Below the pieces are notes generated by a model, which had not been told where the DNA came from, ran no database searches, and saw only the letters and a program-made list of their open reading frames with translations. DNA of 64,000 nt. It comes from Mycolicibacillus koreensis. Its GTDB lineage: Bacteria; Actinomycetota; Actinomycetes; Mycobacteriales; Mycobacteriaceae. Below are positions 27,901 through 38,148 of this stretch, piece by piece. The stretch lies in assembly GCF_002104795.1 (NCBI RefSeq), contig NZ_NCXO01000007.1, forward strand, positions 1 through 64,000, given 5' to 3'. The position numbers were made by a program, and so were the translations under genes. How positions within the stretch are numbered: the stretch's first letter is position 1; every line of letters starts with the position of its first letter.

Positions 27901-28247
27901 CCGGCGAACGCGTGGTAGGTGGCGACGGTGGGGCTGCCGCTCACCGCGTCAGGTCCGGAGACCATGGCGCGGGCGGCCAGGGCCGCCAGCCGGGCGCGGA
28001 TACGGCGCAGCAGCTGGCCGGCGGCCTTGCGGGTGAAGGTCAGCCCCAGCACCTCGGCGGGGTCGGCGTAGCCGTTGGCGACCAGCCACACCACCCGCGC
28101 GGCCATGGTCTCGGTTTTCCCGGCTCCCGCTCCCGCGATCACCACCAGCGGCCCCGGCGGAGCGGCGATGATCGCGGCCTGCTCGGCGGTCGGTGGGTGC
28201 AGCCCCAGGGCGTCGGCCAGGTCGGCCGGGCTGTAGCGGGCGCTCAC
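24987..28247 (-). CDS. adnB: AdnB subunit of the AdnAB helicase-nuclease
   Basis: 1086 residues. N-terminal UvrD-type helicase with Walker A GAGAGKT (39-45) and motif II LLDEYQDT; C-terminal RecB-like nuclease domain with VVDWKTGGQ and GRIDAV, which supplies the Asp-x-Lys active site. With AdnA it forms the mycobacterial heterodimeric motor-nuclease that resects double-strand breaks. Its GTG start overlaps the adnA stop by four bases (GTGA), so the subunits are coupled. Confidence 0.95.
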   Translation of the reverse strand: MSARYSPADLADALGLHPPTAEQAAIIAAPPGPLVVIAGAGAGKTETMAARVVWLVANGYADPAEVLGLTFTRKAAGQLLRRIRARLAALAARAMVSGPDAVSGSPTVATYHAFAGRLLREHGMRAGIEPHTRLLAATERWQLAYDVVCGYPGALAVSKTPEAVTTMVLHLADQLAEHLVDTAGLRDTHRDLEQLVLTLPPGPRQRAEPNQELMRLLAAQTERSALVPLIDAVNARMRSEAVMDFGTQMAAAARLATDLPEIGAELRRTFRVVLLDEYQDTGHAQRVALSALFGGGADDTLALTAVGDPIQSIYGWRGASATNLPLFTTDFPRADGTPAPTLELATSWRNPPSTLAVANAVSAPARDRSVTVHELRPAPDAAPGTVIAALLPDVVAERQWVAEHLQRRYAQAAAAGTAPPSAAVLVRRNADAAPMAEALRARGVPAEVVGLAGLLALPEVADVVATLRLVADPTAGAAALRVLTGPRWRLGARDVAALWRRAQALADPPPAPARAVEVAAQAGPDTDTACLADAITDPGPPADYSPAGYRRVVALGEELAVLRGHLDHPLPDLLAEVRRVTGADVEARAAHPVSAPGSGTEQLDAFADVVAAYAGYAARAGGGTDSGAAPTVTGLLAYLDAAAVVEKGLPPATPPPAPDRVQVLTVHAAKGLEWQVVAVPHLVAGVFPSTASRSTWLTDPGELPPPLRGDRASLSAHGVPLLDTDGITDRKQLGDSINTHRAQLAQRRIDEERRLLYVAVTRSEDTLLVSGHHWGATGLKPRGPSGFLEELHATIGGGDGRSPVGTVDCWAPAPAAGETNPLREAVVEAVWPVDPAGERRADVDRGAQLVAAALAAGLDTSDDDDDPQGWAADVDALLAERQAEPAAAPDASVAVSVSSLVELAADPSAARRRGRRLPVRPDPHALRGTAFHEWIQRFYGADRLFDLADLPGAADSDHGAQDDECLEQLQQAFLDSPWAQRTPIAVEVPFELVLGETIVRGRIDAVFTESDGGATVVDWKTGGQPDGEGAQAAAVQLGVYRLAWAALSGTPEAMVRTAFHYVRSGVTVYPEPVPDRAELTALVAGR

Positions 28248-31200
28248 CGGACGTCCCGGTGGGCCGGGCAGGTCGACCGGATCGGGCAGTGATCGCAGCC
28301 GTCGTTGACCCGGGCGATGAACTGCGGTCCGGTGGTGGCCGCGGCGACCGCGCGGGCCCGCTCACGCCACTGCTGCGCCGCCTCGGGGGTCAACGGGTCC
28401 TGCTCCCGTTCGATGGGCCCGCCGGCTCCGGGTTTACCCAGGTAGACCAGGCGGGCACCGCCGGGCTCGGCGTCGGGGTCGACGTTCGGCGCCAGCAGCC
28501 CCGCACTGACCGCCAGCTGGTAGGCGGCCAACTGGGCGTGCTGCTGGGCCTGGTCCTTGCTGACCGGGCTGCGGCCGGTTTTCAGATCGACGATGACCGG
28601 CCGGCCCGCCTCGTCGCGTTCCACCCGGTCGATGCGGCCGCGCAGCCGGATGCCCGGCCCGGCGGCCGACGGTTCCTCCAGGAGCCCGTCGAGGTCGACC
28701 TCGACGCCGATTTCGGTGTAGCGGGCCCGGCTGTTGGCCCGCCATTGCAGGAACGCCGCCAACATCTCGCGGTGCCGGTCGAGTTCGTTGGCGGCGTACC
28801 ACGCCGACCCGAACGGCAGCCGGGTCCAGGCCTGTTCCAGCTCGGCGTGCAGCGCCGCCTCCGTCCGGCCGGTCTCGGCGGCCAGGGCATGCAGCATCGA
28901 CCCGATCGTCGAACGCAGTTCTCCGGTGTCGCGGTCCCGGCCGCCGTGCCGTTCGGCCAGCCAGCGCAGCGGACAGTCGGTGAGGATGCCCAGCGTCGAC
29001 GGCGACAGCGTGACCGTGTGGCCCGCCCCGGCGGGCAGCAGCGGTTCGGTGGTGCTCAGCGGGGTCATCGCCGGCCAGGTCGCCGGGTCGGCACCGGGAA
29101 CGTTGGCCCGCGCCAGCCGCGCCAGCTGGGTGGCTGCACGAGACCGGGCGGCGTCGTCGATCACGCCGGCCGGGGCGCAGACCAGCGCGCGCAACCGTCC
29201 CACCACCGCCGAGGCCGACAGCACGCGCGGTGCGCTCACCGGCCCGGCGTCGTCGGCGGCGGGGTCCTTTCCGCTGTCGGCGAGCTCGGTGAAAAACGGT
29301 GACGGCACGGCCGCGTCGTCTCCGCCGGCGCCGGCACCGTCGACGGCGGTCACCAACACCCGGCGGCGGGCCCGGCCCATCGCCGCGACCAGAAGGCGGC
29401 GCTCCTCGGCGACCAGCAGTGCCCGCACCGAGGCGTGCTCGGGGACCCCGTCGAGCACGTCGAGGAGCCGTTGGGTGCCCAGCACCCCGCCGCGCGGAAC
29501 GGTGTTGGGCCACAAGCCGTCCTGCAGTCCCGCGACGACCACCAGATCCCATTCGTGGCCCAGCGCGGCGTGGGCGCTCACCAGGCGCACCGCCTCACCG
29601 CTGGGGCCGGTATCGGCGCCGGTGGGCAACCGCAGCGCCGCGACAAACTCGAGCAGGCCAGCCACGGTGGCCGCGCCGGTGCGGCTCACGTACTGCTCGG
29701 CGACGTCGAACAGGGCGGTCACCGCCGCCAGGTCGCGGTCGGCCTGCACACCGAGGGCCCCGCCCCGCTCGGCGACGGTCAGCCAACGCCGCTGCAGGCC
29801 GCTGTGGTGCCAGGCCTGCCAGAGCGTGTGGCGGGGATCCTCGCCGGCGGCGGCGCTGCGCGTGGCGTGGTCGAGGGCCGCGCGAACGCGGCGCAACGGG
29901 CGCGCCAGCGCCGCGGGCACATCGGCGGGCGGCCCGGCGCGCAGCGCCGCGACCAGCAACGCATCGGAGTCCGCGGTCGGATCGTCGGCGCTGCGGCGAA
30001 GCGCCCGGCGCAGCGCCCGCAGCGACACCGGGTCGATGCGGCCGATCGGCCCGGTGAGCAGGCGCACCGCCCGCTCGGCGTCGAGCCGGTCGGCGGCGGC
30101 GTGCAGCACCGTCAGCAAGGCGGCCACCGCAGGATGCTCGGCGAGCGCGCCGGTGGTGGCCGGCAACGCCACCGGCACCCCCGCGGTGGTCAGTGCCCGC
30201 GCCAGCGCGCCGGCCACCCGGGGCACCGAACGCACGATCACCGCCATCTGCGACCAGGCCAGTTTGTCGACGAGGTGGGCGCGGCGCAGCGTATCGGCGA
30301 TCAGGGCGGCCTCGGCGTGTTCGGACACCGCCGCCCGCACGCTGACCGCGCCCGGCTCGGTCCCGCAACCGGTGACCGGATGGCGACGGCCGGGCAGCTT
30401 GTCGGCGACCGCGGTGATCGCCGCGGCGACCGCCGGCGCGCACCGCTGCGAGACCGTCAACCGCACCGCCGGGGTGTCCGCGCCGAGCAGGGCGGCGGGG
30501 TCGGCACCGCGGAACCCGAACACCGCCTGGTCGGGGTCGCCGGCGAGCAGGGTGCGCCTCGCCCCGGCGGCCAGCACGCGCACCAGCCGGGCGGCCTGCG
30601 GGTCGAGTTGCTGAGCGTCGTCGACCAGCAGCAGGGTGATCCGGGCGCGTTCGGCGGCCAGCAACTCCGGGTCCGCGGCGAAGGCCACCAGCGCGGCGCC
30701 GACCAGTTCCGCAGCCCCCAGCGTGGGCATGGTCGCCTGGGGGGCGGCCGTGCCGACCGCCGCGCGCAGGCGCATGACCTGCTCGTACTGCCGGGCGAAT
30801 CGGCCGGCGGCCACCCATTCGGGGCGGCGGTGCTGGCGGCCGATGCGCTGCAACGCCGCCGGGTCCACGCCGCGTTCGGCGCAGCGCGCCAGCAGGTCGG
30901 ACAACTCGTCGGCGAATCCGGCGGTGGGCAGCGCCGGGGTCAGCACGCCCGGCCAGCGCCCGGCACCGTCGGCGAGGTCGCCGGCGAGCAGTTCGCGGAT
31001 GATGCCGTCTTGTTCGGCGCCGGTCACCAGCCGCGGCGGCGGATCCCCAGCGCGGTCGGCGGCGCGCCGCAGCACCGCGAACGCGTAGCTGTGCACGGTG
31101 CGCACCGCCGGTTCGGCGATCACCGCGTCACCGCCGGCGCGCAACAGTGCCCGCGTCAGGGCGGTGCGCGCCGACGCCGGCATCGGTCCGGCCCCGGTGA

Positions 31201-31375
31201 GCACCAGCACCGACCCCGGGTGCAGCCCGGCACGCACGTGCGCGGCCGCCGCGTCGGCGAGCAGGCTGGTCTTGCCGGTGCCCGGGCCGCCCAACACCCG
31301 CAGCGTCCCGTGCCCGCCGGGGTCCAGCGCGGCGGTGGCCCCGGCCGGCCAACGGGGATGCGGGGACGCGGTCAT
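28244..31375 (-). CDS. adnA: AdnA subunit of the AdnAB helicase-nuclease
   Basis: About 1043 residues. The helicase domain begins with GGPGTGKT (29-36); motif II is LLVDDAQQL. The C-terminal nuclease domain has RIDRVERDEAGRPVIVDLKTG. A four-cysteine set (TDCPLRWL plus CDHCPIRSTC near the end, Cx2Cx5C) matches the iron-sulfur 'staple' of AddB/RecB-type nucleases. ATG 31375 (MTASPHPRW) is favoured; the frame is open six more codons upstream. First gene of the adnA-adnB pair, divergent from lipV. Confidence 0.95.
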   Translation of the reverse strand: MTASPHPRWPAGATAALDPGGHGTLRVLGGPGTGKTSLLADAAAAHVRAGLHPGSVLVLTGAGPMPASARTALTRALLRAGGDAVIAEPAVRTVHSYAFAVLRRAADRAGDPPPRLVTGAEQDGIIRELLAGDLADGAGRWPGVLTPALPTAGFADELSDLLARCAERGVDPAALQRIGRQHRRPEWVAAGRFARQYEQVMRLRAAVGTAAPQATMPTLGAAELVGAALVAFAADPELLAAERARITLLLVDDAQQLDPQAARLVRVLAAGARRTLLAGDPDQAVFGFRGADPAALLGADTPAVRLTVSQRCAPAVAAAITAVADKLPGRRHPVTGCGTEPGAVSVRAAVSEHAEAALIADTLRRAHLVDKLAWSQMAVIVRSVPRVAGALARALTTAGVPVALPATTGALAEHPAVAALLTVLHAAADRLDAERAVRLLTGPIGRIDPVSLRALRRALRRSADDPTADSDALLVAALRAGPPADVPAALARPLRRVRAALDHATRSAAAGEDPRHTLWQAWHHSGLQRRWLTVAERGGALGVQADRDLAAVTALFDVAEQYVSRTGAATVAGLLEFVAALRLPTGADTGPSGEAVRLVSAHAALGHEWDLVVVAGLQDGLWPNTVPRGGVLGTQRLLDVLDGVPEHASVRALLVAEERRLLVAAMGRARRRVLVTAVDGAGAGGDDAAVPSPFFTELADSGKDPAADDAGPVSAPRVLSASAVVGRLRALVCAPAGVIDDAARSRAATQLARLARANVPGADPATWPAMTPLSTTEPLLPAGAGHTVTLSPSTLGILTDCPLRWLAERHGGRDRDTGELRSTIGSMLHALAAETGRTEAALHAELEQAWTRLPFGSAWYAANELDRHREMLAAFLQWRANSRARYTEIGVEVDLDGLLEEPSAAGPGIRLRGRIDRVERDEAGRPVIVDLKTGRSPVSKDQAQQHAQLAAYQLAVSAGLLAPNVDPDAEPGGARLVYLGKPGAGGPIEREQDPLTPEAAQQWRERARAVAAATTGPQFIARVNDGCDHCPIRSTCPAHRDVR

Positions 31376-31451
31376 GCCCGCATGACACCACACCGCACCG
31401 ACATCGGTGGCCGCGGTCGGTGTGCACGCGGCGGGCTGGGATCATCGAGCG

Positions 31452-32237
31452 GTGGACACGGGACTGCATGTGCACCGGTTCGGCCCCGAGGGCCGGGCGC
31501 AGGTGCTGGCGTTGCACGGACTGACCGGGCACGGTCGGCGCTGGGAGCAGCTGGCCCTCGAGCACCTGCCGCAGGTGAGCCTGCTCGCGCCCGACCTGCT
31601 CGGGCACGGCCGGTCCAGCTGGGAGGCGCCCTGGACGATCGAGGCGAATGTGGCGGCACTGGCGGGGCTGCTCGATGCCGAGGGCGGGCATCCGGTGCTG
31701 GTCGTCGGACACTCGTTCGGCGGGGCGATCGCCTTGGCGTTCGCCCGGGCCCGCCCGGATCTGGTGTCCGGGCTGGTGTTGCTCGATCCGGCGGTGGGGC
31801 TGGACGGGGCGTGGATGCGCGAGATCGCCGAGGCGACGCTGGCCTCGCCGGACTATCCCGATGTCGCCGAGGCCCGCGCGGAGAAGGCCCACGGGTCGTG
31901 GTCGGATGTCCCCGCCGCGGTGCTCGACGCCGACCTCGCCGAACATCTGATCGCGCTACCCACCGGGCGTTTCGGTTGGCGGATCTGTCTGCCGGCGATG
32001 ATGGCGTACTGGAGTGAGCTGGCCCGCGCCCCGCAGCTGCCCGCTGGCACCCCCACCACGGTGGTGCGCGCCACCGGCAGCGACCCCGCCTATGTGGGCG
32101 AGGACCTCGTGGGCGGTCTGCGTCAGCGCCTCGGCGCGGCGTTCACGCTCGTCGACCTGCCCTGTCAGCACATGGTGGCCCAGGCCCTCCCGACGCAGGT
32201 CGCCGAGTTGATCCGCACCCGGCTGCCGCGGGGCTGA
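31452..32237 (+). CDS. lipV: Alpha/beta hydrolase, LipV-like
   Basis: About 261 residues with an alpha/beta-hydrolase fold: oxyanion HGLTGHG near residue 22, nucleophile elbow GHSFGG (Ser88), and a late His in CQHMVAQ. Acts as esterase/lipase; the substrate is not predictable. Position next to adnA matches Rv3203 (lipV) in M. tuberculosis. GTG 31452 has GATCAT six bases before, a leaderless arrangement; the frame is also open upstream to 31407. Confidence 0.8.
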   Translation: MDTGLHVHRFGPEGRAQVLALHGLTGHGRRWEQLALEHLPQVSLLAPDLLGHGRSSWEAPWTIEANVAALAGLLDAEGGHPVLVVGHSFGGAIALAFARARPDLVSGLVLLDPAVGLDGAWMREIAEATLASPDYPDVAEARAEKAHGSWSDVPAAVLDADLAEHLIALPTGRFGWRICLPAMMAYWSELARAPQLPAGTPTTVVRATGSDPAYVGEDLVGGLRQRLGAAFTLVDLPCQHMVAQALPTQVAELIRTRLPRG

Positions 32238-32239
32238 GC

Positions 32240-32551
32240 ATGCCGCCGATCACCGACGCGCAGGTCGAGGCGGTGCGCGCGTTGATCGTCGCGATCCCGC
32301 CGGGGCGGGTCGCCACCTACGGCGATCTCGCGGCGGCCACCGGACTGACCAGTGCCCGTCAGGTCGGCTGGATTCTGCGCACCGACGGCGCCGACCTGCC
32401 CTGGCACCGGGTGATCCGCGCCAGCGGACGGCCGGCACGCCACCTCGGCGACGAACAACTGGCGCGGCTGCGCGCCGAAGGGGTGCTGGCCAGAGACGGC
32501 AGGGTGGATCTGGCCGTCTATCGGTGGCAGCCGACCGGTCAGACTCGGTGA
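32240..32551 (+). CDS. Alkyltransferase-like protein (MGMT DNA-binding domain)
   Basis: 103 residues corresponding to the C-terminal DNA-binding domain of O6-alkylguanine-DNA alkyltransferase. The active-site PCHRV is replaced by PWHRVI (Trp55), which defines alkyltransferase-like (ATL) proteins. These flip out and bind O6-alkylguanine without repairing it and recruit nucleotide excision repair. It starts 2 bp after lipV and next to the AdnAB/UvrD2 repair genes. Confidence 0.85.
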   Translation: MPPITDAQVEAVRALIVAIPPGRVATYGDLAAATGLTSARQVGWILRTDGADLPWHRVIRASGRPARHLGDEQLARLRAEGVLARDGRVDLAVYRWQPTGQTR

Positions 32552-32651
32552 GCCGCACGTTTCGGTGCGCCGGCGGGTGGGTCGGCCAACTGCGCGGCCG
32601 GCGGGCGGGCCCAGCGCGGGTGGGCCGCGCGCGGCCAGAGGGGCCTGCGGC

Positions 32652-33506
32652 TTACAGCATCATCCGCACCAGCGCGGCGGTGCGCGCCAGGCCGGGGAAC
32701 GCCTCGGCGGTCGACCGGGGGTGCAGCGCGTGCACAGCCAGCCGGAAGATCAACGCCCGCAGCAGCATTTGCGGCCATTCCGGAAGCGCGTCCCACCGTT
32801 CGATGAGCCCGTCATCGGCCTCTCCCCAGGACAGCGCATCAACGACGACCACCCCGGCCGCCCAGGACGCCGGCCGCCAATAGGGGGTGATGTCGGTGAT
32901 CCCGGGGGCGGCGCTGCCGGCGAACAACACCGTGCCGTAGAGGTCGCCGTGCACCAGCTGAGTGGGACTGTTGGTCTGCTTGCGCAGCCCGGCGAGCTGG
33001 TTGATCAGCTCCACCGAGCGTTGACCGTCGGCGGAGCCGGGGGCGACCTGGGCGCCCGGCGGCAGCGCCTGCAGGGGCCGCTCCTCCCAGGCCGCCCGGT
33101 CGGCGACGCTGAAGACGTCGACCTCGCTCCACGGCAAGGTGGGCGCCTGGGTCAGGAATCGGGGCCGTTCGAGTTTGCTGGTGGCCTCATGCAGCCGGAT
33201 GCCGGTGGAGACGACCTCGTCGTGGCGCGGCTCCGGTGTGCCGGCGACGAACGTGTCGGCGCGCCACCCGGCCACCACATAGCGGCCGTCGGTGGAACGC
33301 ACCGGCCGGGCGAGCCGCACCCCGTCGACGAACAGGGTTTCGCGGACTTTGGCCGACCATGCGGCCCGGGCATTGTCGGCGACCAGCGACAGCACCACCT
33401 CGCCGCAGCGCCAGCCCCCTTCCCAGCTGACGCCGAGCGACACCGGGTGCACCTCGCTCAGCCCGAATGCCACCAGCACATGATCGGGGGGCGGCTCGAA
33501 AGTCAC
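32652..33506 (-). CDS. TIGR02569 family protein (Rv3205c type)
   Basis: 284 residues. The actinobacterial TIGR02569 family is distantly related to aminoglycoside phosphotransferase-like kinases: LVHGDLYGTVLFAG resembles the Brenner loop HGDxxxxN but lacks the usual Asn, and ITDITPYWRP takes the place of the DFG-like Asp. Function unknown. Start GTG 33506 has TAGGCT exactly six bases upstream. It stands alone on the - strand. Confidence 0.8.
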   Translation of the reverse strand: MTFEPPPDHVLVAFGLSEVHPVSLGVSWEGGWRCGEVVLSLVADNARAAWSAKVRETLFVDGVRLARPVRSTDGRYVVAGWRADTFVAGTPEPRHDEVVSTGIRLHEATSKLERPRFLTQAPTLPWSEVDVFSVADRAAWEERPLQALPPGAQVAPGSADGQRSVELINQLAGLRKQTNSPTQLVHGDLYGTVLFAGSAAPGITDITPYWRPASWAAGVVVVDALSWGEADDGLIERWDALPEWPQMLLRALIFRLAVHALHPRSTAEAFPGLARTAALVRMML

Positions 33507-33512
33507 GAAGCC

Positions 33513-33518
33513 AGCCTA
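33513..33518 (-). promoter_or_regulatory. -10 element of a leaderless promoter
   Basis: TAGGCT on the - strand, six bases before GTG 33506. The same hexamer and spacing occur at ybaK and the SDR gene. Confidence 0.6.
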
Positions 33519-33542
33519 ACGGTGCGCTCGCCGACTGTGCGG

Positions 33543-34721
33543 TTAGTACATGACCATGTCGGGATCTATTTGCCGGGCCCAGGCCGCAATGCCGCCCTGA
33601 AGGTGCATCGCGTCGGAGAAACCGGCCTTTTTCAGGGTCGCCAACGCCTCCGCCGACCGCACCCCGGTCTTGCAGTACAGCACCGGCGTGCGGTCCTGCG
33701 GCAATTTGGCCAGCCCCTCCCCGGTCTTCAGCGACGACTGCGGGATCAACTCGGCGCCGTCGATGTGGTTGATCTCCCATTCGACGGGTTCGCGCACGTC
33801 GATCAGCGCCACCTTGCGCTCCGAGCGCAGCAACTCCTGCAGCTCGCGCGGGGTGACGGTGGATCCGGCGGCGGCGTCGGCGGCGGCATCGGAGACCACC
33901 CCGCAGAACTCGTCGTAGTCGATCAGTTCGGTGATCTTCGGGGTGGCCGGGTCCTTGCGGACCTTCACGGTGCGGTAGCTCATCTCCAGCGCGTCGTAGA
34001 CCATCAACCGGCCCAGCAGCGGCTCCCCGATGCCGGTGATCAGTTTGATCGCCTCGGTGCCCATCACCGAGCCGACCGAGGCGCACAGGATGCCCAGCAC
34101 CCCGCCCTCGGCGCACGACGGCACCATTCCCGGCGGCGGGGGCTCGGGGTACAGGTCGCGGTAGTTGAGCCCCCGACCGTCGGGGGCGTCCTCCCAGAAC
34201 ACCGAGATCTGGCCCTCGAACCGGTAGATCGACCCCCACACGTACGGCTTGCCGGCGAGCACCGCAGCGTCGTTGACCAGATAGCGGGTGGCGAAGTTGT
34301 CGGTGCCGTCGAGGATCAGGTCGTAGTCACCGAACAGTTCCACGGCGTTGTCGGTGGTCAGCTGGGTGTTTTGCAGGCGCACGTCGACCAGCGGGTTGAT
34401 CGCCCTGATCGAGTCGCGGGCGGACTCGACCTTGGGCCGGCCGATGTCGGCGACGCCGTGGATGACCTGACGCTGCAGGTTGGACTCGTCGACCACGTCG
34501 AAGTCGATGATGCCCAGCGTGCCGACCCCGGCGGCCGCCAGGTACAGCAGGGTGGGAGCGCCGAGCCCGCCGGCCCCGATGACCAGCACCCGGGCGTTCT
34601 TCAGCCGTTTCTGCCCGTCGACGCCGACGTCGGGGATGATCAGGTGGCGGCTGTAGCGGGCGACCTCGTCGCGAGTCAACTCAGCCGCCGGCTCAACCAG
34701 CGGCGGCAACGGTGTCGACAC
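33543..34721 (-). CDS. moeZ: MoeZ: E1-like adenylyltransferase/sulfurtransferase
   Basis: 392 residues. The N-terminal ThiF/MoeB domain has GAGGLG (49-54) and RxxR-type residues; the C-terminal rhodanese domain has catalytic Cys near residue 350 in YCKTGVRSAE. MoeZ activates and sulfurates small sulfur-carrier proteins (for example CysO and MoaD-type) for cysteine, molybdenum cofactor and thio-compound synthesis. GTG 34721 is preceded by a good SD (AAGGAGAT) and gives the M. tuberculosis length; the frame stays open to 34859. Confidence 0.93.
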   Translation of the reverse strand: MSTPLPPLVEPAAELTRDEVARYSRHLIIPDVGVDGQKRLKNARVLVIGAGGLGAPTLLYLAAAGVGTLGIIDFDVVDESNLQRQVIHGVADIGRPKVESARDSIRAINPLVDVRLQNTQLTTDNAVELFGDYDLILDGTDNFATRYLVNDAAVLAGKPYVWGSIYRFEGQISVFWEDAPDGRGLNYRDLYPEPPPPGMVPSCAEGGVLGILCASVGSVMGTEAIKLITGIGEPLLGRLMVYDALEMSYRTVKVRKDPATPKITELIDYDEFCGVVSDAAADAAAGSTVTPRELQELLRSERKVALIDVREPVEWEINHIDGAELIPQSSLKTGEGLAKLPQDRTPVLYCKTGVRSAEALATLKKAGFSDAMHLQGGIAAWARQIDPDMVMY

Positions 34722-34740
34722 GGGGAAATCTCCTTGTCGT

Positions 34741-34775
34741 CTGGGTCTGGTCTGGGTCTGGTTCTGGGTCTGGGT
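34741..34775. repeat. CTGGGT/CTGGT short tandem repeat upstream of moeZ
   Basis: CTGGGT and CTGGT units alternate over about 35 bases, 20 bases ahead of the moeZ start and probably inside its 5' leader. Meaning unknown; it could be slippage-prone. Confidence 0.7.
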
Positions 34776-34870
34776 GGTCGGTCGCCGATGTCGCGGGCGG
34801 GATCTGACCGCGTCCGGATCAGCAACCGACATCACAGCAGGTGAGTGGTGCAACGGCAAACCGGCACCAA

Positions 34871-34905
34871 AGCTTCCCGACGCATTCAGGAGCCTCCCGA
34901 CGCCC

Positions 34906-34910
<5 letters not shown>
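34871..34910. repeat. 20-bp direct tandem repeat at the 3' end of the DUF3152 gene
   Basis: agcttcccgacgcattcagg and agcctcccgacgccctcagg are adjacent and differ at three positions. The second copy contains the stop codon region of the DUF3152 gene. Confidence 0.75.
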
Positions 34911-36755
<1,845 letters not shown>

Positions 36756-36781
36756 CCGCGCCGGCTTACCTTCTTGCCGCC

Positions 36782-37045
36782 TTACTTCTTGCCGGATTTG
36801 GCCCCGGAGGCGCCGATCGCGGCGATCCCGAAGCCCACCCGCGGTGTGTCGGCGGCCCCGACCTCGACGTAGGCGACCTTGGCGGTGACGACGAGGAACT
36901 TGCGTCCCTTCTCGTCGGTGAAGGGCAGCAACGCCGATCCGTCGGCCAATGCGGCGGTGACCAGGCCCTCGATCTCCTCGGGTGTCTGCGCGCTGGTGAA
37001 CACCAACTCGCGCGGGCTGTCGGTGATCCCGATCTTGACCTCCAC
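36782..37045 (-). CDS. DUF3107 small protein (TB9.4 type)
   Basis: 87 residues, beginning MEVKIGITDSPRELVF and ending in a Lys-rich tail (GAKSGKK). The DUF3107 family is actinobacterial and of unknown function; the M. tuberculosis member is a T-cell antigen (TB9.4). GTG start with AAGGGG upstream. It lies convergent to the TetR gene, 26 bp apart. Confidence 0.88.
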   Translation of the reverse strand: MEVKIGITDSPRELVFTSAQTPEEIEGLVTAALADGSALLPFTDEKGRKFLVVTAKVAYVEVGAADTPRVGFGIAAIGASGAKSGKK

Positions 37046-37218
37046 GCCGGCCCCTTTCGTTTGAGTAGACGTCTCCCTCAGAAGGCTAGTGGACGGGGCG
37101 TGACGGCTTCACGTCCGCACCGACCGCGGTGCGCACGGCGCCGGAAAACACCCGCCAACTGCGATAACAGTTCGCTAACGGGCCTGCGCGTCGCGACGAG
37201 CCCGACCGGGTACGCCGA

Positions 37219-37224
37219 TACCGT
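37219..37224 (+). promoter_or_regulatory. -10 element of a leaderless promoter
   Basis: TACCGT followed by six bases and GTG 37231, with no SD. Same hexamer and spacing as at 16083. Confidence 0.6.
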
Positions 37225-37230
37225 CGCACC

Positions 37231-38121
37231 GTGACCGATCTCGATTCCCGCCGCCGTGACCGCGTGGACTACGCGGATTACCTCAGCGACGAGTCCACCG
37301 GTCACCGGCGTTCCCGGCCGCACGGGGTGTCGAGCCCCTACCGCGGTTTCGCCGGTGGCGACCGGCGCCGCCGCGACAACACCGCCGACCGCGCCGCCGG
37401 GTACGCCGGGTACGGCGGGTACGGCGACGAATACGGGTCCGACGACGAGTATTCGGAGTACGGGGACTACGGCGATTACGGCGATTACGCGGACTACGGC
37501 GACTACGGGGAGGACGACTACGCCGGAGGCGCGGTCGCGGCCCCGCACTGGCGGCCGGTGGCGATCACCGCCGCGGTGGTGTTGGTGATCGCGGTGATCG
37601 CCACGGCGTTGATCCTGCAGGGCGGCGGCAACGGCGGCACCGCCGGCACCGTGTCGGCCCCGCCGACCCGCACGGTCATCGCGACCCCGCCGCCGCCGAC
37701 GTCGCTGCCCGCCGAGACGGTGACCAGTGTGCCGCCGCGGACCACCACCGCGACCCCCAGCACTACCCCCGCCACGACCCCGGCCACGACCCCGGCCACG
37801 ACGACGCCGCCGTCGGCGACCGCCCCGCCCACCGCGGCGCCGGCCCCCGACCCGCGGACCGTCACCTACCGGGTCACCGGGACCAAACCGCTGCTGGATC
37901 TGGTGACCATCGTCTACACCGATGAGCAGGGCTTTCCGCGCACCGATGTCAACGTGTCACTGCCGTGGAGCCGTCGGGTGGTGCTGAACCCGGGCGTCAC
38001 GGTGCGGTCGGTGACCGCCAGCAGCCTGCGCTCGGAACTCAACTGCACGATCACCGATGCGGCCGGTCAATTGATCGCGCAGTCGGCGAACAACTCGATG
38101 CTGGCCACCTGCACGCTGTGA
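37231..38121 (+). CDS. Tyr/Gly/Asp-rich, Thr/Pro-rich membrane protein with MmpS-like domain (Rv3209 type)
   Basis: 296 residues in four parts: an Arg-rich N-terminus; a low-complexity Tyr/Gly/Asp region (about 57-97, repeated DYGDY units); a transmembrane helix (about 109-129); and an extracytoplasmic Thr/Pro linker with TTPA repeats leading to a C-terminal domain that begins VTYRVTGTK and resembles the MmpS accessory fold. MmpS proteins assist MmpL lipid exporters, but no mmpL is adjacent. Function unknown. Convergent with the ferritin-like gene. Confidence 0.78.
   Translation: MTDLDSRRRDRVDYADYLSDESTGHRRSRPHGVSSPYRGFAGGDRRRRDNTADRAAGYAGYGGYGDEYGSDDEYSEYGDYGDYGDYADYGDYGEDDYAGGAVAAPHWRPVAITAAVVLVIAVIATALILQGGGNGGTAGTVSAPPTRTVIATPPPPTSLPAETVTSVPPRTTTATPSTTPATTPATTPATTTPPSATAPPTAAPAPDPRTVTYRVTGTKPLLDLVTIVYTDEQGFPRTDVNVSLPWSRRVVLNPGVTVRSVTASSLRSELNCTITDAAGQLIAQSANNSMLATCTL
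37399..37521 (+). repeat. Low-complexity Tyr/Gly/Asp codon repeat
   Basis: GAC/GAT-TAC-GGC units repeat within the Rv3209-like gene and encode YGDYGDY-type runs in the cytoplasmic segment. Units are short and imperfect. Confidence 0.7.
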
Positions 38122-38148
38122 CCGGCGCCGATATGGCGCACCGGCGGC

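Noticed and set aside
26205..28292. A 695-codon + strand open frame
   Set aside because: Antisense to adnB; Gly/Arg/His-rich and without structure.
29435..32017. An 860-codon + strand open frame over adnA
   Set aside because: Composition is that of an antisense frame; adnA and lipV explain the DNA.
32565..34844. A 759-codon + strand open frame
   Set aside because: It lies opposite the TIGR02569 and moeZ genes, is Arg/Gly/His-rich, and has no recognisable domain. It is a GC-rich antisense shadow.
37741..37830. Thr/Pro codon repeats considered as an array or insertion
   Set aside because: They are in-frame codons of a Thr/Pro linker in the Rv3209-like protein.
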